From Devosia sp. Leaf420 (GTDB taxonomy: Bacteria > Pseudomonadota > Alphaproteobacteria > Rhizobiales > Devosiaceae): DNA of 64,000 nucleotides. A model generated the notes under the pieces. That model was not told where the DNA came from, did no database searches, and saw only the letters and a program-made list of their open reading frames with translations. This document shows, one piece after another, positions 53,593-62,828 of this stretch (within the stretch, counting starts at the first letter, position 1; each line of letters starts with the position of its first letter). Location of the stretch: the NCBI RefSeq assembly GCF_001425445.1, contig NZ_LMQU01000010.1:193501-257500 (forward strand), read 5' to 3'. Position numbers and translations under genes: made by a program.

Positions 53593-54531
53593 ATGACAAG
53601 AATTCCAATTGCCGTGGTCGGCGCTGGGAAGATCGCGCAAGACGAACATATCCCGAGTATCCTTGCCTCGGATCGCTTCTCGCTCGTGGCCGTGGTTTCA
53701 TCCAGGGAAGTCAGAGTTCCCGACGTGCCGGTGTTCGGCACTATGATCGAACTTTTGGCCCAAATGCCGACGGTGCAGGCAATCTCCGTTTGCACTCCGC
53801 CAAGCGCTCGCGCCGAACTCGTCAGGGAAGCGCTTGAAGCCGGTAAGCACGTCCTTATGGAGAAGCCTCCAGTCACCACGCTTTCCGAACTCGAAGCATT
53901 GCAGGAGCTTGCCAATGAGCGATCTCAGGTCCTTTTCCAGGCATGGCACAGCCAGCACAACAAAGCAGTTCTGCGGGCGAAGAAATTCCTGCTGGAGCAC
54001 GGGGTGGTATCGCTACGCATCCTATGGCGCGAGAATGTCCGTCAGTGGCACTACGGACAAGATTGGATCTGGCAGCCAGGTGGGTTCGGCGTTTGCGACC
54101 CAGGCGTCAACGCGCTGTCAATTTTGACGAGGGTGATGCCCTATCCCGTTTTCGTCTCGAGATCTCGTCTGGTTTACCCATCCAATCGGCAGGCGCCGGG
54201 ACTAGTCGATATCGAGTTCACTTCTGGCCGCTCAGAAAGTGGAACGATGACAGCGACCTTTGACTGGCTGGCTGAGGACGAAGAGGTCTGGGAGCTCCAT
54301 TTCCACACCAAGGACGGTCATGAGGTGGTCATTGAAGGCGGTGGCAGGCGTCTCCGTCAAGACGGGGTGGTTGTCGAGGATCAGGCGCCGGCCGAATACC
54401 GCTCGATCTATGAACGTTTCGCACACTTGCTGGAAACCGGAGAGAGCGACGTAGACGCTGCTCCTTTTCGTCTCATGAGCGACGTCTTCTTCAAGGGCGC
54501 GATCGAAACAGCGCCAGAATTCCACTGGTGA
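53593..54531 (+). CDS. Gfo/Idh/MocA oxidoreductase, galactose/arabinose 1-dehydrogenase-like
   Basis: 312 residues. N-terminal V-V-G-A-G-K-I-A-Q-D-E-H is the NAD(P) Rossmann turn. The catalytic lysine is in L-M-E-K-P-P, and W-I-W-Q-P-G-G-F-G-V-C-D-P-G-V-N-A-L contains the conserved D-x-G-x-N block. The closest functional group known to me is the D-galactose/L-arabinose 1-dehydrogenases, which make the sugar lactone. It follows araD by 70 bp and is last in the operon. An oxidative arabinose enzyme beside a full isomerase set is unusual; it may serve galactose released from the same polymers. Confidence 0.75.
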   Translation: MTRIPIAVVGAGKIAQDEHIPSILASDRFSLVAVVSSREVRVPDVPVFGTMIELLAQMPTVQAISVCTPPSARAELVREALEAGKHVLMEKPPVTTLSELEALQELANERSQVLFQAWHSQHNKAVLRAKKFLLEHGVVSLRILWRENVRQWHYGQDWIWQPGGFGVCDPGVNALSILTRVMPYPVFVSRSRLVYPSNRQAPGLVDIEFTSGRSESGTMTATFDWLAEDEEVWELHFHTKDGHEVVIEGGGRRLRQDGVVVEDQAPAEYRSIYERFAHLLETGESDVDAAPFRLMSDVFFKGAIETAPEFHW

Positions 54532-54565
54532 TACACGACTTACTACGGCATTGGCCGAAGCCACT

Positions 54566-54592
54566 GCGCCCGGGCTCTTCGAGCCCGGGCGC
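54566..54592. terminator. Strong hairpin between convergent arabinose operons
   Basis: A perfect 12-bp stem, GCGCCCGGGCTC with GAGCCCGGGCGC, and a TTC loop, 35 bp after the dehydrogenase stop and 29 bp before the end of the ABC ATPase gene on the other strand. No long T-run on either side; by symmetry it can serve both operons. Confidence 0.7.
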
Positions 54593-54620
54593 ATCTCATT
54601 GAAGTCGAATTGGACTGCGA

Positions 54621-55694
54621 TCAGGGTCGAATGCGCGCGCCGTCGGCTGAGAACAGACGCAGTTTTTCGGGCCTCCAGGACAGGCTGATGCGATCGCCCG
54701 CTTTGTAGTCTTCGCCTTCACGCTGTTCGACGGTCACCGTCTGTCCGTCCGCCAACTGGCAATACAGATATCCGATACCGCCGAGATACTCCGAAAAGTC
54801 TACCGTCGCAGCGAGGGTGCAGGGCTCCGCGGTTACAACTTCCAGGTGTTCTGGCCGAAGCCCGACAATAACGGCACTGTGGCCTTCCAGCGAATGGGCA
54901 TGCGCCAATATCGTGCTGCCGGCGATGTCGATAGTTTTGCCGGCGATTGTACCGTTGAGAAGGTTCATGCGTGGCGAACCGATGAAGCCAGCCACGAAAG
55001 TGTTGTCGGGGTTCTCATAGACCTCGCGTGGCGAACCCACCTGTTCGATGCGACCTTCGCGCAGGACGACGATCTTGTCGGCGAGCGTCATGGCCTCGGT
55101 CTGATCATGCGTGACGTAGATCATGGTATTGCCGAGTTCCTTGTGGAGGCGGGCAATCTCGATACGCATCGACACGCGAAGCTCGGCATCCAGATTGCTC
55201 AAAGGCTCGTCGAAGAGGAACACTTCCGGCTTGCGGACGATCGCCCTGCCGATGGCAACGCGCTGCCTCTGGCCGCCGGACAGCTGACCAGGTCGACGGT
55301 CAAGTAGGGCATCGAGCTTGAGGATGCGGGCAGCCTCGGCAACATGGCGCGCGATCTCATCCTTGGGAACATTGGCCATGGAAAGACCGAAGCCCAGATT
55401 GTCCCGCACGCTCATGTGCGGATAGAGCGCATAGGACTGAAAAACCATTGCGATGCCGCGCAGCGATGGATCGAGGTCCGTTACTTCGCGACCACCGATC
55501 TCGATGGAGCCGTCTGTCACTTCCTCGAGGCCCGCGATCATCCGCAGCAAGGTGGACTTGCCGCATCCGGATGGTCCGACGAAAACGACGAAATCGCCCT
55601 CGCTGATCTCCAGGTCCACGCCGTGAATGATGGGCACCTTGCCGAAATCCTTGCGGACATTTTGCAGCCGCATGCCACACTTGGCGTCGCTCAT
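54621..55694 (-). CDS. ABC sugar transporter ATPase (MalK/UgpC type)
   Basis: 357 residues. Walker [11 protein letters not shown]-loop [10 protein letters not shown], signature L-S-G-G-Q-R-Q-R-V, Walker [13 protein letters not shown] and H-loop Y-V-T-H-D-Q are all intact. A C-terminal TOBE domain (about 240-350, with G-L-R-P-E-H) marks the CUT1 oligosaccharide subfamily. It overlaps the GH127 stop by 4 bp and is the last gene of the operon, powering the two permeases. Confidence 0.92.
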   Translation of the reverse strand: MSDAKCGMRLQNVRKDFGKVPIIHGVDLEISEGDFVVFVGPSGCGKSTLLRMIAGLEEVTDGSIEIGGREVTDLDPSLRGIAMVFQSYALYPHMSVRDNLGFGLSMANVPKDEIARHVAEAARILKLDALLDRRPGQLSGGQRQRVAIGRAIVRKPEVFLFDEPLSNLDAELRVSMRIEIARLHKELGNTMIYVTHDQTEAMTLADKIVVLREGRIEQVGSPREVYENPDNTFVAGFIGSPRMNLLNGTIAGKTIDIAGSTILAHAHSLEGHSAVIVGLRPEHLEVVTAEPCTLAATVDFSEYLGGIGYLYCQLADGQTVTVEQREGEDYKAGDRISLSWRPEKLRLFSADGARIRP

Positions 55695-57616
55695 TTGCTT
55701 GCTCCATTGTCACGAACCCAAACCAGCATTTCGCCCGGATACCGGTTGTCCCACAGGTGATAGGGAACGAAGCGAGCAGAGGTCTGCTCCACAGCAACCA
55801 GGTCGCTTTCGTAGTAGAGCTCGTCACTGGTCGCTACCTCTCGAAGCGCAGGCAAATCGATGGCGATGGCGCCTCGCAGATCTGGAATGACCGCAGTTGC
55901 TGCATGGCTCGCGCCCTGATGAAGTACGACAGCGTTGAGGTTGTCCGAATTGTCGGTGCCTTCGAGACAGTAAACGAGGGGGCCCCGCATGAGTGACACG
56001 CGGCCGGCGTCCTGACGGACCTGAGTGTTGGCCTTCATGATCCGAGGCACGAGCGGGATGTCCAGCGCAACCGTGTCGCCTGCCTTCCATTCGCGTTCGA
56101 TCCGCAGATAGCCGTCCTCCGTCAATTGATCTGCTTGCACAGCATCGCCATTCAGTTTGACCGACGTCGCCTTGCCCCACGATGGAATGCGCAGCGACAG
56201 CGCGAAGGTTGTCGCGTTCTCGGGCGTGACTTCGATCGAAACAGCGCCACTCCAGGGGTAGTTGGTCTTTTGTGAAAACGACACCTTGCGATTGCCAGCG
56301 AGCAGAATGTCAGCAGTGCTCTCGGCATAGAGATGCACGGCTACTTCCTCATCGGCGACCCCGTAGATGTACGAACCGATCGAGGTAACCAGGCGGGCAA
56401 TGTTTGGTGGGCAGCACGGACAGCTGTGCCAAACCCACCGATGGTGCTTGCCGGTGCTTTCCAATGGGTTGTCGTAGAAGAAGGTCTTACCATCGCAGGA
56501 AAGACCCGTGATCGCACCATTGTAGAGTGCCTGCTCCATGATGTCGGCGTACCGACCATCAGGCTTGCGGCCGAGCATGCGGTTGGCCCAAAAGACTAGC
56601 GCGACGGAAGCACAAGTCTCGGCATAGGCAGAATCGTTGGGCAGGTCGTAGTAGTCGGTGAAGCCCTCGTTGTTCATTGAAGGGCCAATGCCACCGGTGA
56701 TGTACATCTGTTTGCCGGTTAGGTCGGCCCACAGGGCCTCCAGGGCCTGAGTGAGCGAATCGTCATGGTACTCGGTCGCTACGTCGGCCATGGCCGAATA
56801 GAGATACATCGCTCTCACGGCATGACCGACGACCTTGCGTTGCTCGCGAACCGGCAGATGCGACTGGTTGTATTCGTAGTTCTTGAAGACGTAGTCGGAG
56901 GGATCGCGGCCATTCCGAAGCGATTCCTCATCGAAGAAATGCGGCTGCGTGCCGCGTTCGTCGATGAAGTATTTGGCCAGGTCGAGGTACTTGCGTTCGC
57001 CCGTAACACGCGCAAGGCGGACCAGTGCAAGCTCGATCTCCTCGTGTCCGCAATAGCCGCGAACCTGACCCGGACCACGACCGAAACGCGCAACGAGCAG
57101 GTCGGCGTTCCGACACATGATGTCGAGGAACTTGCGCTTTCCAGTAGCCTGAAAGTAGGCGACAGCGGCTTCGATCATATGGCCGGAGCAGTAGAGCTCA
57201 TGGAAATCGCGGAGATTGGTCCACTTCCACTCTGGCTTGATGCGCTGGAAGAAGCTGTTGAGGTAGCCATCGGGCTCCTGCAGCCGCTCGTACATGTCGA
57301 TGATCTCATCGGCACGCGCTTCGAGCTCTGGGTTAGGCTTGCGGTAGGTCGCATAGGCGATGGTCTCGATCGACTTGGCGAGGTCGCTGTCCCAGAACAT
57401 CTGCGCCGTCCCCAACCAGTGAATGATCGGAATGACGATGCCCGGGCTTGGTACGTTGACATCGATCTGCTCGAGCATGCGCGCCTTGACGCAACGGTCG
57501 AGTAGGATCTCCGCGGTGCTGTCGCAGACAGCGTCTTGCCATTCGCCCCAGTATCCGCCGACTTTTACGTTCGGCACAGGCAAGGGACGGAACTGGCGGG
57601 AAGTGCCGATAGGCAT
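55691..57616 (-). CDS. GH127 beta-L-arabinofuranosidase
   Basis: 641 residues from the ATG at 57616, which has GGAG 7 bp upstream (an in-frame ATG at 57628 lacks one). The fold is an (alpha/alpha)6 barrel with beta domains. All residues of the cysteine-dependent site of the HypBA1 type are present: the acid/base Glu in S-M-N-N-E-G-F-T, Glu and Cys of Y-A-E-T-C-A-S, and the nucleophile pair in [10 protein letters not shown], which with zinc form the catalytic centre. No signal peptide, so it acts in the cytoplasm on imported beta-L-arabino-oligosaccharides. Its product feeds araA. Confidence 0.9.
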   Translation of the reverse strand: MPIGTSRQFRPLPVPNVKVGGYWGEWQDAVCDSTAEILLDRCVKARMLEQIDVNVPSPGIVIPIIHWLGTAQMFWDSDLAKSIETIAYATYRKPNPELEARADEIIDMYERLQEPDGYLNSFFQRIKPEWKWTNLRDFHELYCSGHMIEAAVAYFQATGKRKFLDIMCRNADLLVARFGRGPGQVRGYCGHEEIELALVRLARVTGERKYLDLAKYFIDERGTQPHFFDEESLRNGRDPSDYVFKNYEYNQSHLPVREQRKVVGHAVRAMYLYSAMADVATEYHDDSLTQALEALWADLTGKQMYITGGIGPSMNNEGFTDYYDLPNDSAYAETCASVALVFWANRMLGRKPDGRYADIMEQALYNGAITGLSCDGKTFFYDNPLESTGKHHRWVWHSCPCCPPNIARLVTSIGSYIYGVADEEVAVHLYAESTADILLAGNRKVSFSQKTNYPWSGAVSIEVTPENATTFALSLRIPSWGKATSVKLNGDAVQADQLTEDGYLRIEREWKAGDTVALDIPLVPRIMKANTQVRQDAGRVSLMRGPLVYCLEGTDNSDNLNAVVLHQGASHAATAVIPDLRGAIAIDLPALREVATSDELYYESDLVAVEQTSARFVPYHLWDNRYPGEMLVWVRDNGASK

Positions 57617-57629
57617 GGTAGGCTCCAAG

Positions 57630-58496
57630 TTATTTGACGGCGCCGGCCATGAGGCCGCGCATGTAGTAGCGTTGCAGGAGAAGGAAGACGACGAGGCAAG
57701 GGATGGTCATGACCATCACGCCGGCCTGCAGGGCTCCCCAATTGATGGCCCCGAGACGACCGGCACGCACAGCGGTCATCAGGACCGGAAGCGTGTACTT
57801 CTCGTTGTCTGAAAGCAGGATCAGTGCGGCAAGGAACTCGTTCCAGGCATTGAGGAATGCAAAGATTGCTACGGTCACAACCCCCGGCAGGACCAGTGGA
57901 AACAACACGCGGACGAGCAACTTGAGGTCTCGTGCTCCATCGATACGCGCAGCTTCCTCGATCTCACGCGGCACGGCGTCGAACGCATTGCGCATCATGA
58001 ATACCGAGAATGGCAGCTGCAGTGTCACGTAGACCAGGGTCAGGCCGAGCAATGAATTGTTAAGCCCGAGCTTGGCGAGAATGATGAAGAGCGGCGTCAG
58101 GATCGACTGAAAAGGGATCATCAGCGTCGCTATGATCAGCACGAACATGAGGTTCTTAAACGGAAAGCGGTACCGAGAGAAACCGTAGCCCGCCAGGATC
58201 GATACGATGACCGTCAGAACGACGGTTCCAGCCGACACGAGCAACGAGTTCATCGTGTGCTGCCAGACGCCCGCCCCGAAAGTATCGAGCGTCAGATATG
58301 CATCGACGCTGATCCCGTTCTTCGGCCACGGGGGCAACGGCGGAGATTGCGCCTCGGCATTGCTGCGCAATGACGCCAGCCCGGCCCATATGAAGGGCGC
58401 CAGGAAGAAGAAAGATGCGATCAATCCAAAGCCGTGGAAGACGGTGTTGCCGAAAAGCTTCTTGCGAGCGCGGCGTGCCTTGATTGCCGTATTCAT
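57630..58496 (-). CDS. ABC sugar transporter permease (MalG type)
   Basis: 288 residues from the ATG at 58496, overlapping the upstream permease stop by 4 bp (ATGA); a longer frame upstream is shadow. Six helices with the ATPase-contact loop E-E-A-A-R-I-D-G-A-R-D-L-K-L-L-V-R-V-L-F-P-L-V-L-P-G (EAA motif). It is the second transmembrane half of the CUT1 importer. Confidence 0.92.
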   Translation of the reverse strand: MNTAIKARRARKKLFGNTVFHGFGLIASFFFLAPFIWAGLASLRSNAEAQSPPLPPWPKNGISVDAYLTLDTFGAGVWQHTMNSLLVSAGTVVLTVIVSILAGYGFSRYRFPFKNLMFVLIIATLMIPFQSILTPLFIILAKLGLNNSLLGLTLVYVTLQLPFSVFMMRNAFDAVPREIEEAARIDGARDLKLLVRVLFPLVLPGVVTVAIFAFLNAWNEFLAALILLSDNEKYTLPVLMTAVRAGRLGAINWGALQAGVMVMTIPCLVVFLLLQRYYMRGLMAGAVK

Positions 58497-59416
58497 CGTT
58501 CGTCTCCCACGCGGAGCAGGCGCAGTTGCACAACGCTCAGCGTCACGAGAATTCCGAGAAGCGCGATTGAGAGCGCCGAGCCATAACCGAGCTGGAACGA
58601 GACGAAGCTCTGGTTGAAGATGTAATAGACAACCGAGATCATTCGGTTCTGCGGCCCCCCGCTCGTCATGATGTAGAACTGATCGAAAGCGAGCACCGAG
58701 CCTGTGATCGACAGGATGAATGCAAGCGCCAAGGTGCGGCGCATGAGTGGCAGCGTTAGTTTGGTGAACCGCTGCCAGGCGTTGGCGCCATCGATACGCG
58801 CTGCTTCCGTCAGATCGGCAGGAATGGCCTGCAGCCCGGTGAGCAGGATGATCATGGTGAAACCGACGATCTTCCAAACCACCATTACGATGATGAGGGC
58901 GAAGGCGCTGTCGAAAGTGGCGAGGATGTTCGCTGCGCGTCCAGTGATGCCGAACCAGCGAAGGATCGAGCTGAACACGCCCGCATCGACATTCGCGAGC
59001 CAGACCCAAAGAAGGGATGCGGTCGCGAGTCCAACAACGACGGGCATGAAGAACACGGTTCGATAGAAGCCTACGCCAGTCCTCTGCCGTTCGACGAACA
59101 AGGCCAGTGGAAAGGCCAAGGCGAAGATCGCGATCGTGGCGATCACCGTGTAGTAGGCTGTGAAGCCCAAAGCCGAGAAGAAACGAGCGTCAGAGAACAT
59201 ACGGGTGTAGTTGCCGAGGCCTATCCACGATGGCTGCCCAATTAGTGGCCAGTTGTGGAGGCTCATCCACACCGTGAAGATCAGGGGAACGACGAAGAAG
59301 ACGATGACCAAGGCCATGGCCGGCGCGACGTAGAGAATGCCCGTCCACTGGCGCATGCTGGCACGTCTTCGGGGCCTAGCGATGCTCGCCAATGGGGAAG
59401 CGGTGGTGATAGTCAT
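58493..59416 (-). CDS. ABC sugar transporter permease (MalF/UgpA type)
   Basis: 307 residues, six or more helices with a basic N-terminal tail (A-R-P-R-R-R-A-S-M-R-Q-W). The EAA loop reads L-T-E-A-A-R-I-D-G-A-N-A-W-Q-R-F-T-K-L-T-L-P. First transmembrane half of the importer, 54 bp after the binding-protein gene. Confidence 0.92.
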   Translation of the reverse strand: MTITTASPLASIARPRRRASMRQWTGILYVAPAMALVIVFFVVPLIFTVWMSLHNWPLIGQPSWIGLGNYTRMFSDARFFSALGFTAYYTVIATIAIFALAFPLALFVERQRTGVGFYRTVFFMPVVVGLATASLLWVWLANVDAGVFSSILRWFGITGRAANILATFDSAFALIIVMVVWKIVGFTMIILLTGLQAIPADLTEAARIDGANAWQRFTKLTLPLMRRTLALAFILSITGSVLAFDQFYIMTSGGPQNRMISVVYYIFNQSFVSFQLGYGSALSIALLGILVTLSVVQLRLLRVGDER

Positions 59417-59470
59417 TGCTTTGCTCCGAAGAAGAACCGGGAGGCCATCGGCCTCCCGGGGTGCACCTCA

Positions 59471-60709
59471 TCAGGGCGCGTTGTCGATGATCGACTGCAT
59501 TTCCGACTGGGCAGCTGCGAAGGCACCGTCAACGTCACCGCCGAAGATTGCAGCGTTGGTGAAGATCGCCCACGGGCTGTTCGCGCTGTTGATCAGGTCG
59601 TTGAACAGGAGAGTGTAGGGAGTCTTGGCGACTTCGATCGCATCGACTGCGACCTGGAAGCGGGGATCCATGGAGGCAAGAGTCTGCTCTGCGATGTCGA
59701 GACGGCTCGGAAGCGCACCGCTCTTGGCGAGAACTTCCTGGCCCTCGGCGGAGTATGCGTATTCGATGAATTCCTTCACGGCATCGAGACGCGGAGTGCC
59801 CTTGGTCACGACGATGTTGTCGCCACCAGCAAAAGAAGAAACGCCGCCTTCACTGCCAGGGATCAACGTCACGCCGAAGTTGAGGTCCGGATTGTCGTTG
59901 ATGATCGAACCCATTCCGAAGGCACCGATGGACTGCTGCCCGATGTTGCCATTGCTGAACGACATGAAGTTCACGCCATTGTCGGTTTCGGCACCGGCGG
60001 GGATCAGGTCGTTCTCGACCATGAAGCGGTAGTTCTCGACGGCAGCGCGAGCCTGCGGGGTATCGAGCGTTGCAGTCTTGCCGTCTTCCGACAGGATGTC
60101 TGCGCCCGATCCCCAGATCGTGGGAGCGAAGGTGAAGATCATGCAGCCGCCGCACGAACCGCCAGAGAAGTAAAAGCCATACTTGTCGCCGCCGAGAGCA
60201 CGGATCTTTTCAGCGTTGGCCTTGATTTCGTCCCAGCTGGTGGGTGCCTTTTCCGGATCGAGACCGGCTTCGGCATAGAGGTCCTTGTTCCAGGCGAAGA
60301 TGGACGTCTCGACGAGCAGAGGAAGGCCGTAATTGCGCCCTTCATAAGTGCCGAGCGCGACGTGCGACGGGGCCAGTCCGTTGTAGTACGGCAGAGCCTG
60401 GACCCAGTCGGTCAAATCTTCGAGCTGGCCAGCGGCTGCGAATGACGGAGTGTAGATCAGGTCGAGCGACAGAGCGTCCGGCGCTTGGCCACCAGCGATT
60501 GCCGTTGCATACTTCTGCACCAGTTCCGAGAAGGGTACTTCAGTGAGCTGGATCTGGTTCTCGTGGCTGGCATTGTAGCTGTCAGCAAGAGTGGTGAACG
60601 CGGTGCCGATACCGGTGCGCACCCACATATTGATCGTTTCTTGGGCCATCGCGCCTTGGGCCATAAGGATCGTGGCCAGGCTGACGGTTCCGATAAGTTT
60701 CTTGAGCAT
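59471..60709 (-). CDS. Extracellular sugar-binding protein of the ABC importer
   Basis: 412 residues with a cleavable signal peptide (K-K-L-I-G-T-V-S-L-A-T-I-L-M-A, then A-M-A-Q), family SBP_bac_1. F-S-E-L-V-Q-K-Y-A-T-A-I-A-G-G and the C-terminal F-I-E-Y-A-Y-S-A-E-G-Q-E-V are typical. A G-G-S-C-G-G-C-M segment is a likely disulphide loop. GGAGGAG precedes the start. It binds the oligosaccharide in the periplasm; GH127 in the same operon suggests arabinose-containing ligands. Confidence 0.9.
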   Translation of the reverse strand: MLKKLIGTVSLATILMAQGAMAQETINMWVRTGIGTAFTTLADSYNASHENQIQLTEVPFSELVQKYATAIAGGQAPDALSLDLIYTPSFAAAGQLEDLTDWVQALPYYNGLAPSHVALGTYEGRNYGLPLLVETSIFAWNKDLYAEAGLDPEKAPTSWDEIKANAEKIRALGGDKYGFYFSGGSCGGCMIFTFAPTIWGSGADILSEDGKTATLDTPQARAAVENYRFMVENDLIPAGAETDNGVNFMSFSNGNIGQQSIGAFGMGSIINDNPDLNFGVTLIPGSEGGVSSFAGGDNIVVTKGTPRLDAVKEFIEYAYSAEGQEVLAKSGALPSRLDIAEQTLASMDPRFQVAVDAIEVAKTPYTLLFNDLINSANSPWAIFTNAAIFGGDVDGAFAAAQSEMQSIIDNAP

Positions 60710-60753
60710 AAGACTCCTCCATTTTGCTCGCTACTGCGTCCTGACGACGCAAT

Positions 60754-61755
60754 TCAGTCTCGTGCGCCCCCGCACGAATTCCTCACCACCAGCTCGCAAG
60801 GCAGCCGCCGGATTCCCGGCGCAACTTCCCTGCCCTCGGCCATCTCCAGGACGGTCAGTCCTGCCTCTCGGCCGAGTGCTCGCAAATTCATATCCACGGT
60901 TGTTAGAGGTGGGCGTGTAGCCGCGGCCACGATCTCCCAGTTGTCAAAGCCGACCACCGAGACCTGCTCGGGAACCGCGATGCCACGCTCCCGAAGTGCA
61001 TCTATCGCGCCGCGCGCGATCTGATCGTTTCCGCAGAAGATCGCGTCCGGAAAAATCTGATTTGGGCAGAACAGGCGATCTACTGCTTGATGCCCCCAAG
61101 CTTCCGTCCATGTGCCGTGCAACACGATCCCGTCGTTCCCAATCGCCTCGCGGTAGGCATCAGCCCGCCAAGTCACGGACTGGAAACTGGCTGGGCCAGT
61201 GATATGGACGATGCGCTGACGCCCTATCGACCGCAGCCAATTCACCGCGTCGAGCGAACCTTGACGATCGTCTGAGACGAACGTGACGCTATCGTCTGGC
61301 CCCTGCGTGAAGGCATAGACCACTGGCACTGGCAGCTTCGAGAGGTCCACAGGCAGCCGACGATCCACACGCTTGCCCGAGGCAATTATTCCGTCGACGT
61401 GCTTGTCGAGCAGCGCATCGACGTGCCGTTGGGAGAGTCCCTCGTCATCCTCGATCGTGCACAGGAAGACAGATACGCCGTGATCCACCAACGCATCCGA
61501 AACGCCGGACATGAGTGGCAAGGAGAAACGCCCATAAGTATCGTTGGTGAGCAGGCCGATGGCAAAACTGCGCTTGCTGATTAGGCCGCGGGCAAAAGCA
61601 TTTGGGCGAAAACCGAGCTGCGCCGCGACGTCCTTCACGCGAGCACGGGTCTGATCCTGCATCCGACCCGTGTCGCGTAGCGCTTTCGAGGCAGTAGCAA
61701 CACTGACGCCGGCGGCCTGAGCAACCTCATAGATGCGCACCCGTCGCAAAGACAC
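60754..61755 (-). CDS. LacI-family regulator of the arabinoside transport operon
   Basis: About 333 residues from a GTG at 61755, preceded by GGGAGGA; the ATG at 61776 has no ribosome site and lies against the operator. The helix-turn-helix I-Y-E-V-A-Q-A-A-G-V-S-V-A-T-A-S-K-A-L is intact, with the hinge F-R-P-N-A-F-A-R-G-L and a periplasmic-binding-protein-like core (F-C-G-N-D-Q-I-A-R-G, V-V-G-F-D-N-W). The binding-protein gene follows after 44 bp, so the regulator is probably first in its own operon and controls it through the upstream palindrome. Confidence 0.87.
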   Translation of the reverse strand: MSLRRVRIYEVAQAAGVSVATASKALRDTGRMQDQTRARVKDVAAQLGFRPNAFARGLISKRSFAIGLLTNDTYGRFSLPLMSGVSDALVDHGVSVFLCTIEDDEGLSQRHVDALLDKHVDGIIASGKRVDRRLPVDLSKLPVPVVYAFTQGPDDSVTFVSDDRQGSLDAVNWLRSIGRQRIVHITGPASFQSVTWRADAYREAIGNDGIVLHGTWTEAWGHQAVDRLFCPNQIFPDAIFCGNDQIARGAIDALRERGIAVPEQVSVVGFDNWEIVAAATRPPLTTVDMNLRALGREAGLTVLEMAEGREVAPGIRRLPCELVVRNSCGGARD

Positions 61756-61782
61756 CAGATCCTCCCTCGTTCCCATTTTTGG

Positions 61783-61794
61783 GAAAACGTTTTC
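61783..61794. promoter_or_regulatory. LacI-type operator
   Basis: GAAAACGTTTTC is a perfect 12-bp palindrome with the central CG usual for LacI-family sites. It lies 28 bp upstream of the chosen start of the regulator gene; a weaker half-site (CCTTTTCTC) follows about 15 bp further on. Confidence 0.7.
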
Positions 61795-61899
61795 TCTTGC
61801 GCAAACCTTTTCTCAGGCGCTTGTTTTTGTCAACATGAAAAAAAGTCGGGAGAGGCCAGCTACGGAAAAGTTGTCATTAAGTGCTTGCCTAGAATGAAT

Positions 61900-62047
61900 T
61901 AAAATTTGAGGAGGTGAGGCAGCCTTCTCGCGGTTCAGGCAAGAAAGTCTGAAGCCGGTCAAGATTTTTTTGCAGTCTGATAGAAATCTGCTAGAGGTCG
62001 GGCGTTCCTCCCTACTTGCCCGGCAGCCAAGCCTGCCGGGCCGTTTT
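61900..62047 (+). ncRNA. Possible small RNA ending in an intrinsic terminator
   Basis: A perfect 9-bp stem, GCCCGGCAG (62018-62026) with CTGCCGGGC (62033-62041), followed by CGTTTT, forms a plus-strand terminator with no coding gene before it. About 150 bp upstream, TTGTCA and ATGAAT are 17 bp apart and could be a promoter. The transcript between would be about 140 nt. A 12-codon frame behind GAGGAGG exists but is weak. The terminator is well supported, the RNA is a guess. Confidence 0.35.
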
Positions 62048-62828
62048 GGCGAATTTCCGTTTAAGGATCACGAAGCCGAAACGGTGAGGCTCGGTTGAAG
62101 ATATCGCGTATGGAGCCAGAGGCGGAATTGGGCATACGGTCGTGGCTCACGCTCTGCAACCAGAGCCATCGGGTAGTTCTGTCACCTGCGGCAAGTCGGA
62201 GAACCGGCTTGCAAACAACCCCGCCAACGTGGATGAAGACGTGACGTAAATGTCGAGCGTGGCCTCGACGTTACAAGGTTAAAGAAGCATCGACTGCGCT
62301 TTGGGTTCCGGGCACCGTAGACCCATCGCACTTCACTCGACCGCGGCACGCAACCTGGCCCACGCCTTGTCCACCATTCAGCTTCGTCGCATAGTTGTCG
62401 TCTCGAACTTCTGCGTCGTCTCGAGCTCAAAGGCCTGTTCGGGTTCCCTTTGTGCCTACGATTGAAGAGTGGTTTGGAGGGTCACTGCCGCACGATCGCC
62501 ATGCTGCGAGTGTTGGGGCGTGGAAGCCACACCGGCGTTTACCACATCGCCGCAGATGCCCGCCTCTGAAATTACAATCTCGCCCGTCGATGTCGCCGAC
62601 TTCATGCCCAAGCAGTAAGAGATGATGGGCTTATAATCTACCGGCCTCGCCAAATGAGACTCGGCCACAAGCTCGGGCACTCAAAGCTGCTGTGCCTGAC
62701 GGTAGGCAGGCGATCGCTGCAATCAAGAAGTTATGCTCTCGAAACTCACCATTAACCAATCCGACCTATTAATTTCACTATGAAATTTATCTGGCCGATG
62801 TTTTGCGGCCCAGCGCCAGTAGGTCCTC
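62048..62828. other. Non-coding or decayed region before the third receptor
   Basis: 780 bp with only short, uneven frames on both strands; none resembles a known protein. The last 70 bp hold ATTAACC and TTAATTTCAC (62769-62778), shared with the promoter region of the second receptor gene. Confidence 0.4.

Noticed and set aside
54566..54592. The long perfect inverted repeat read as an insertion-sequence end
   Set aside because: There is no partner repeat and no transposase nearby; its place between convergent operons fits a terminator.
59255..60445. A 396-codon plus-strand frame opposite the binding protein and permease
   Set aside because: Shadow of conserved ABC transporter genes; no coherent protein features.
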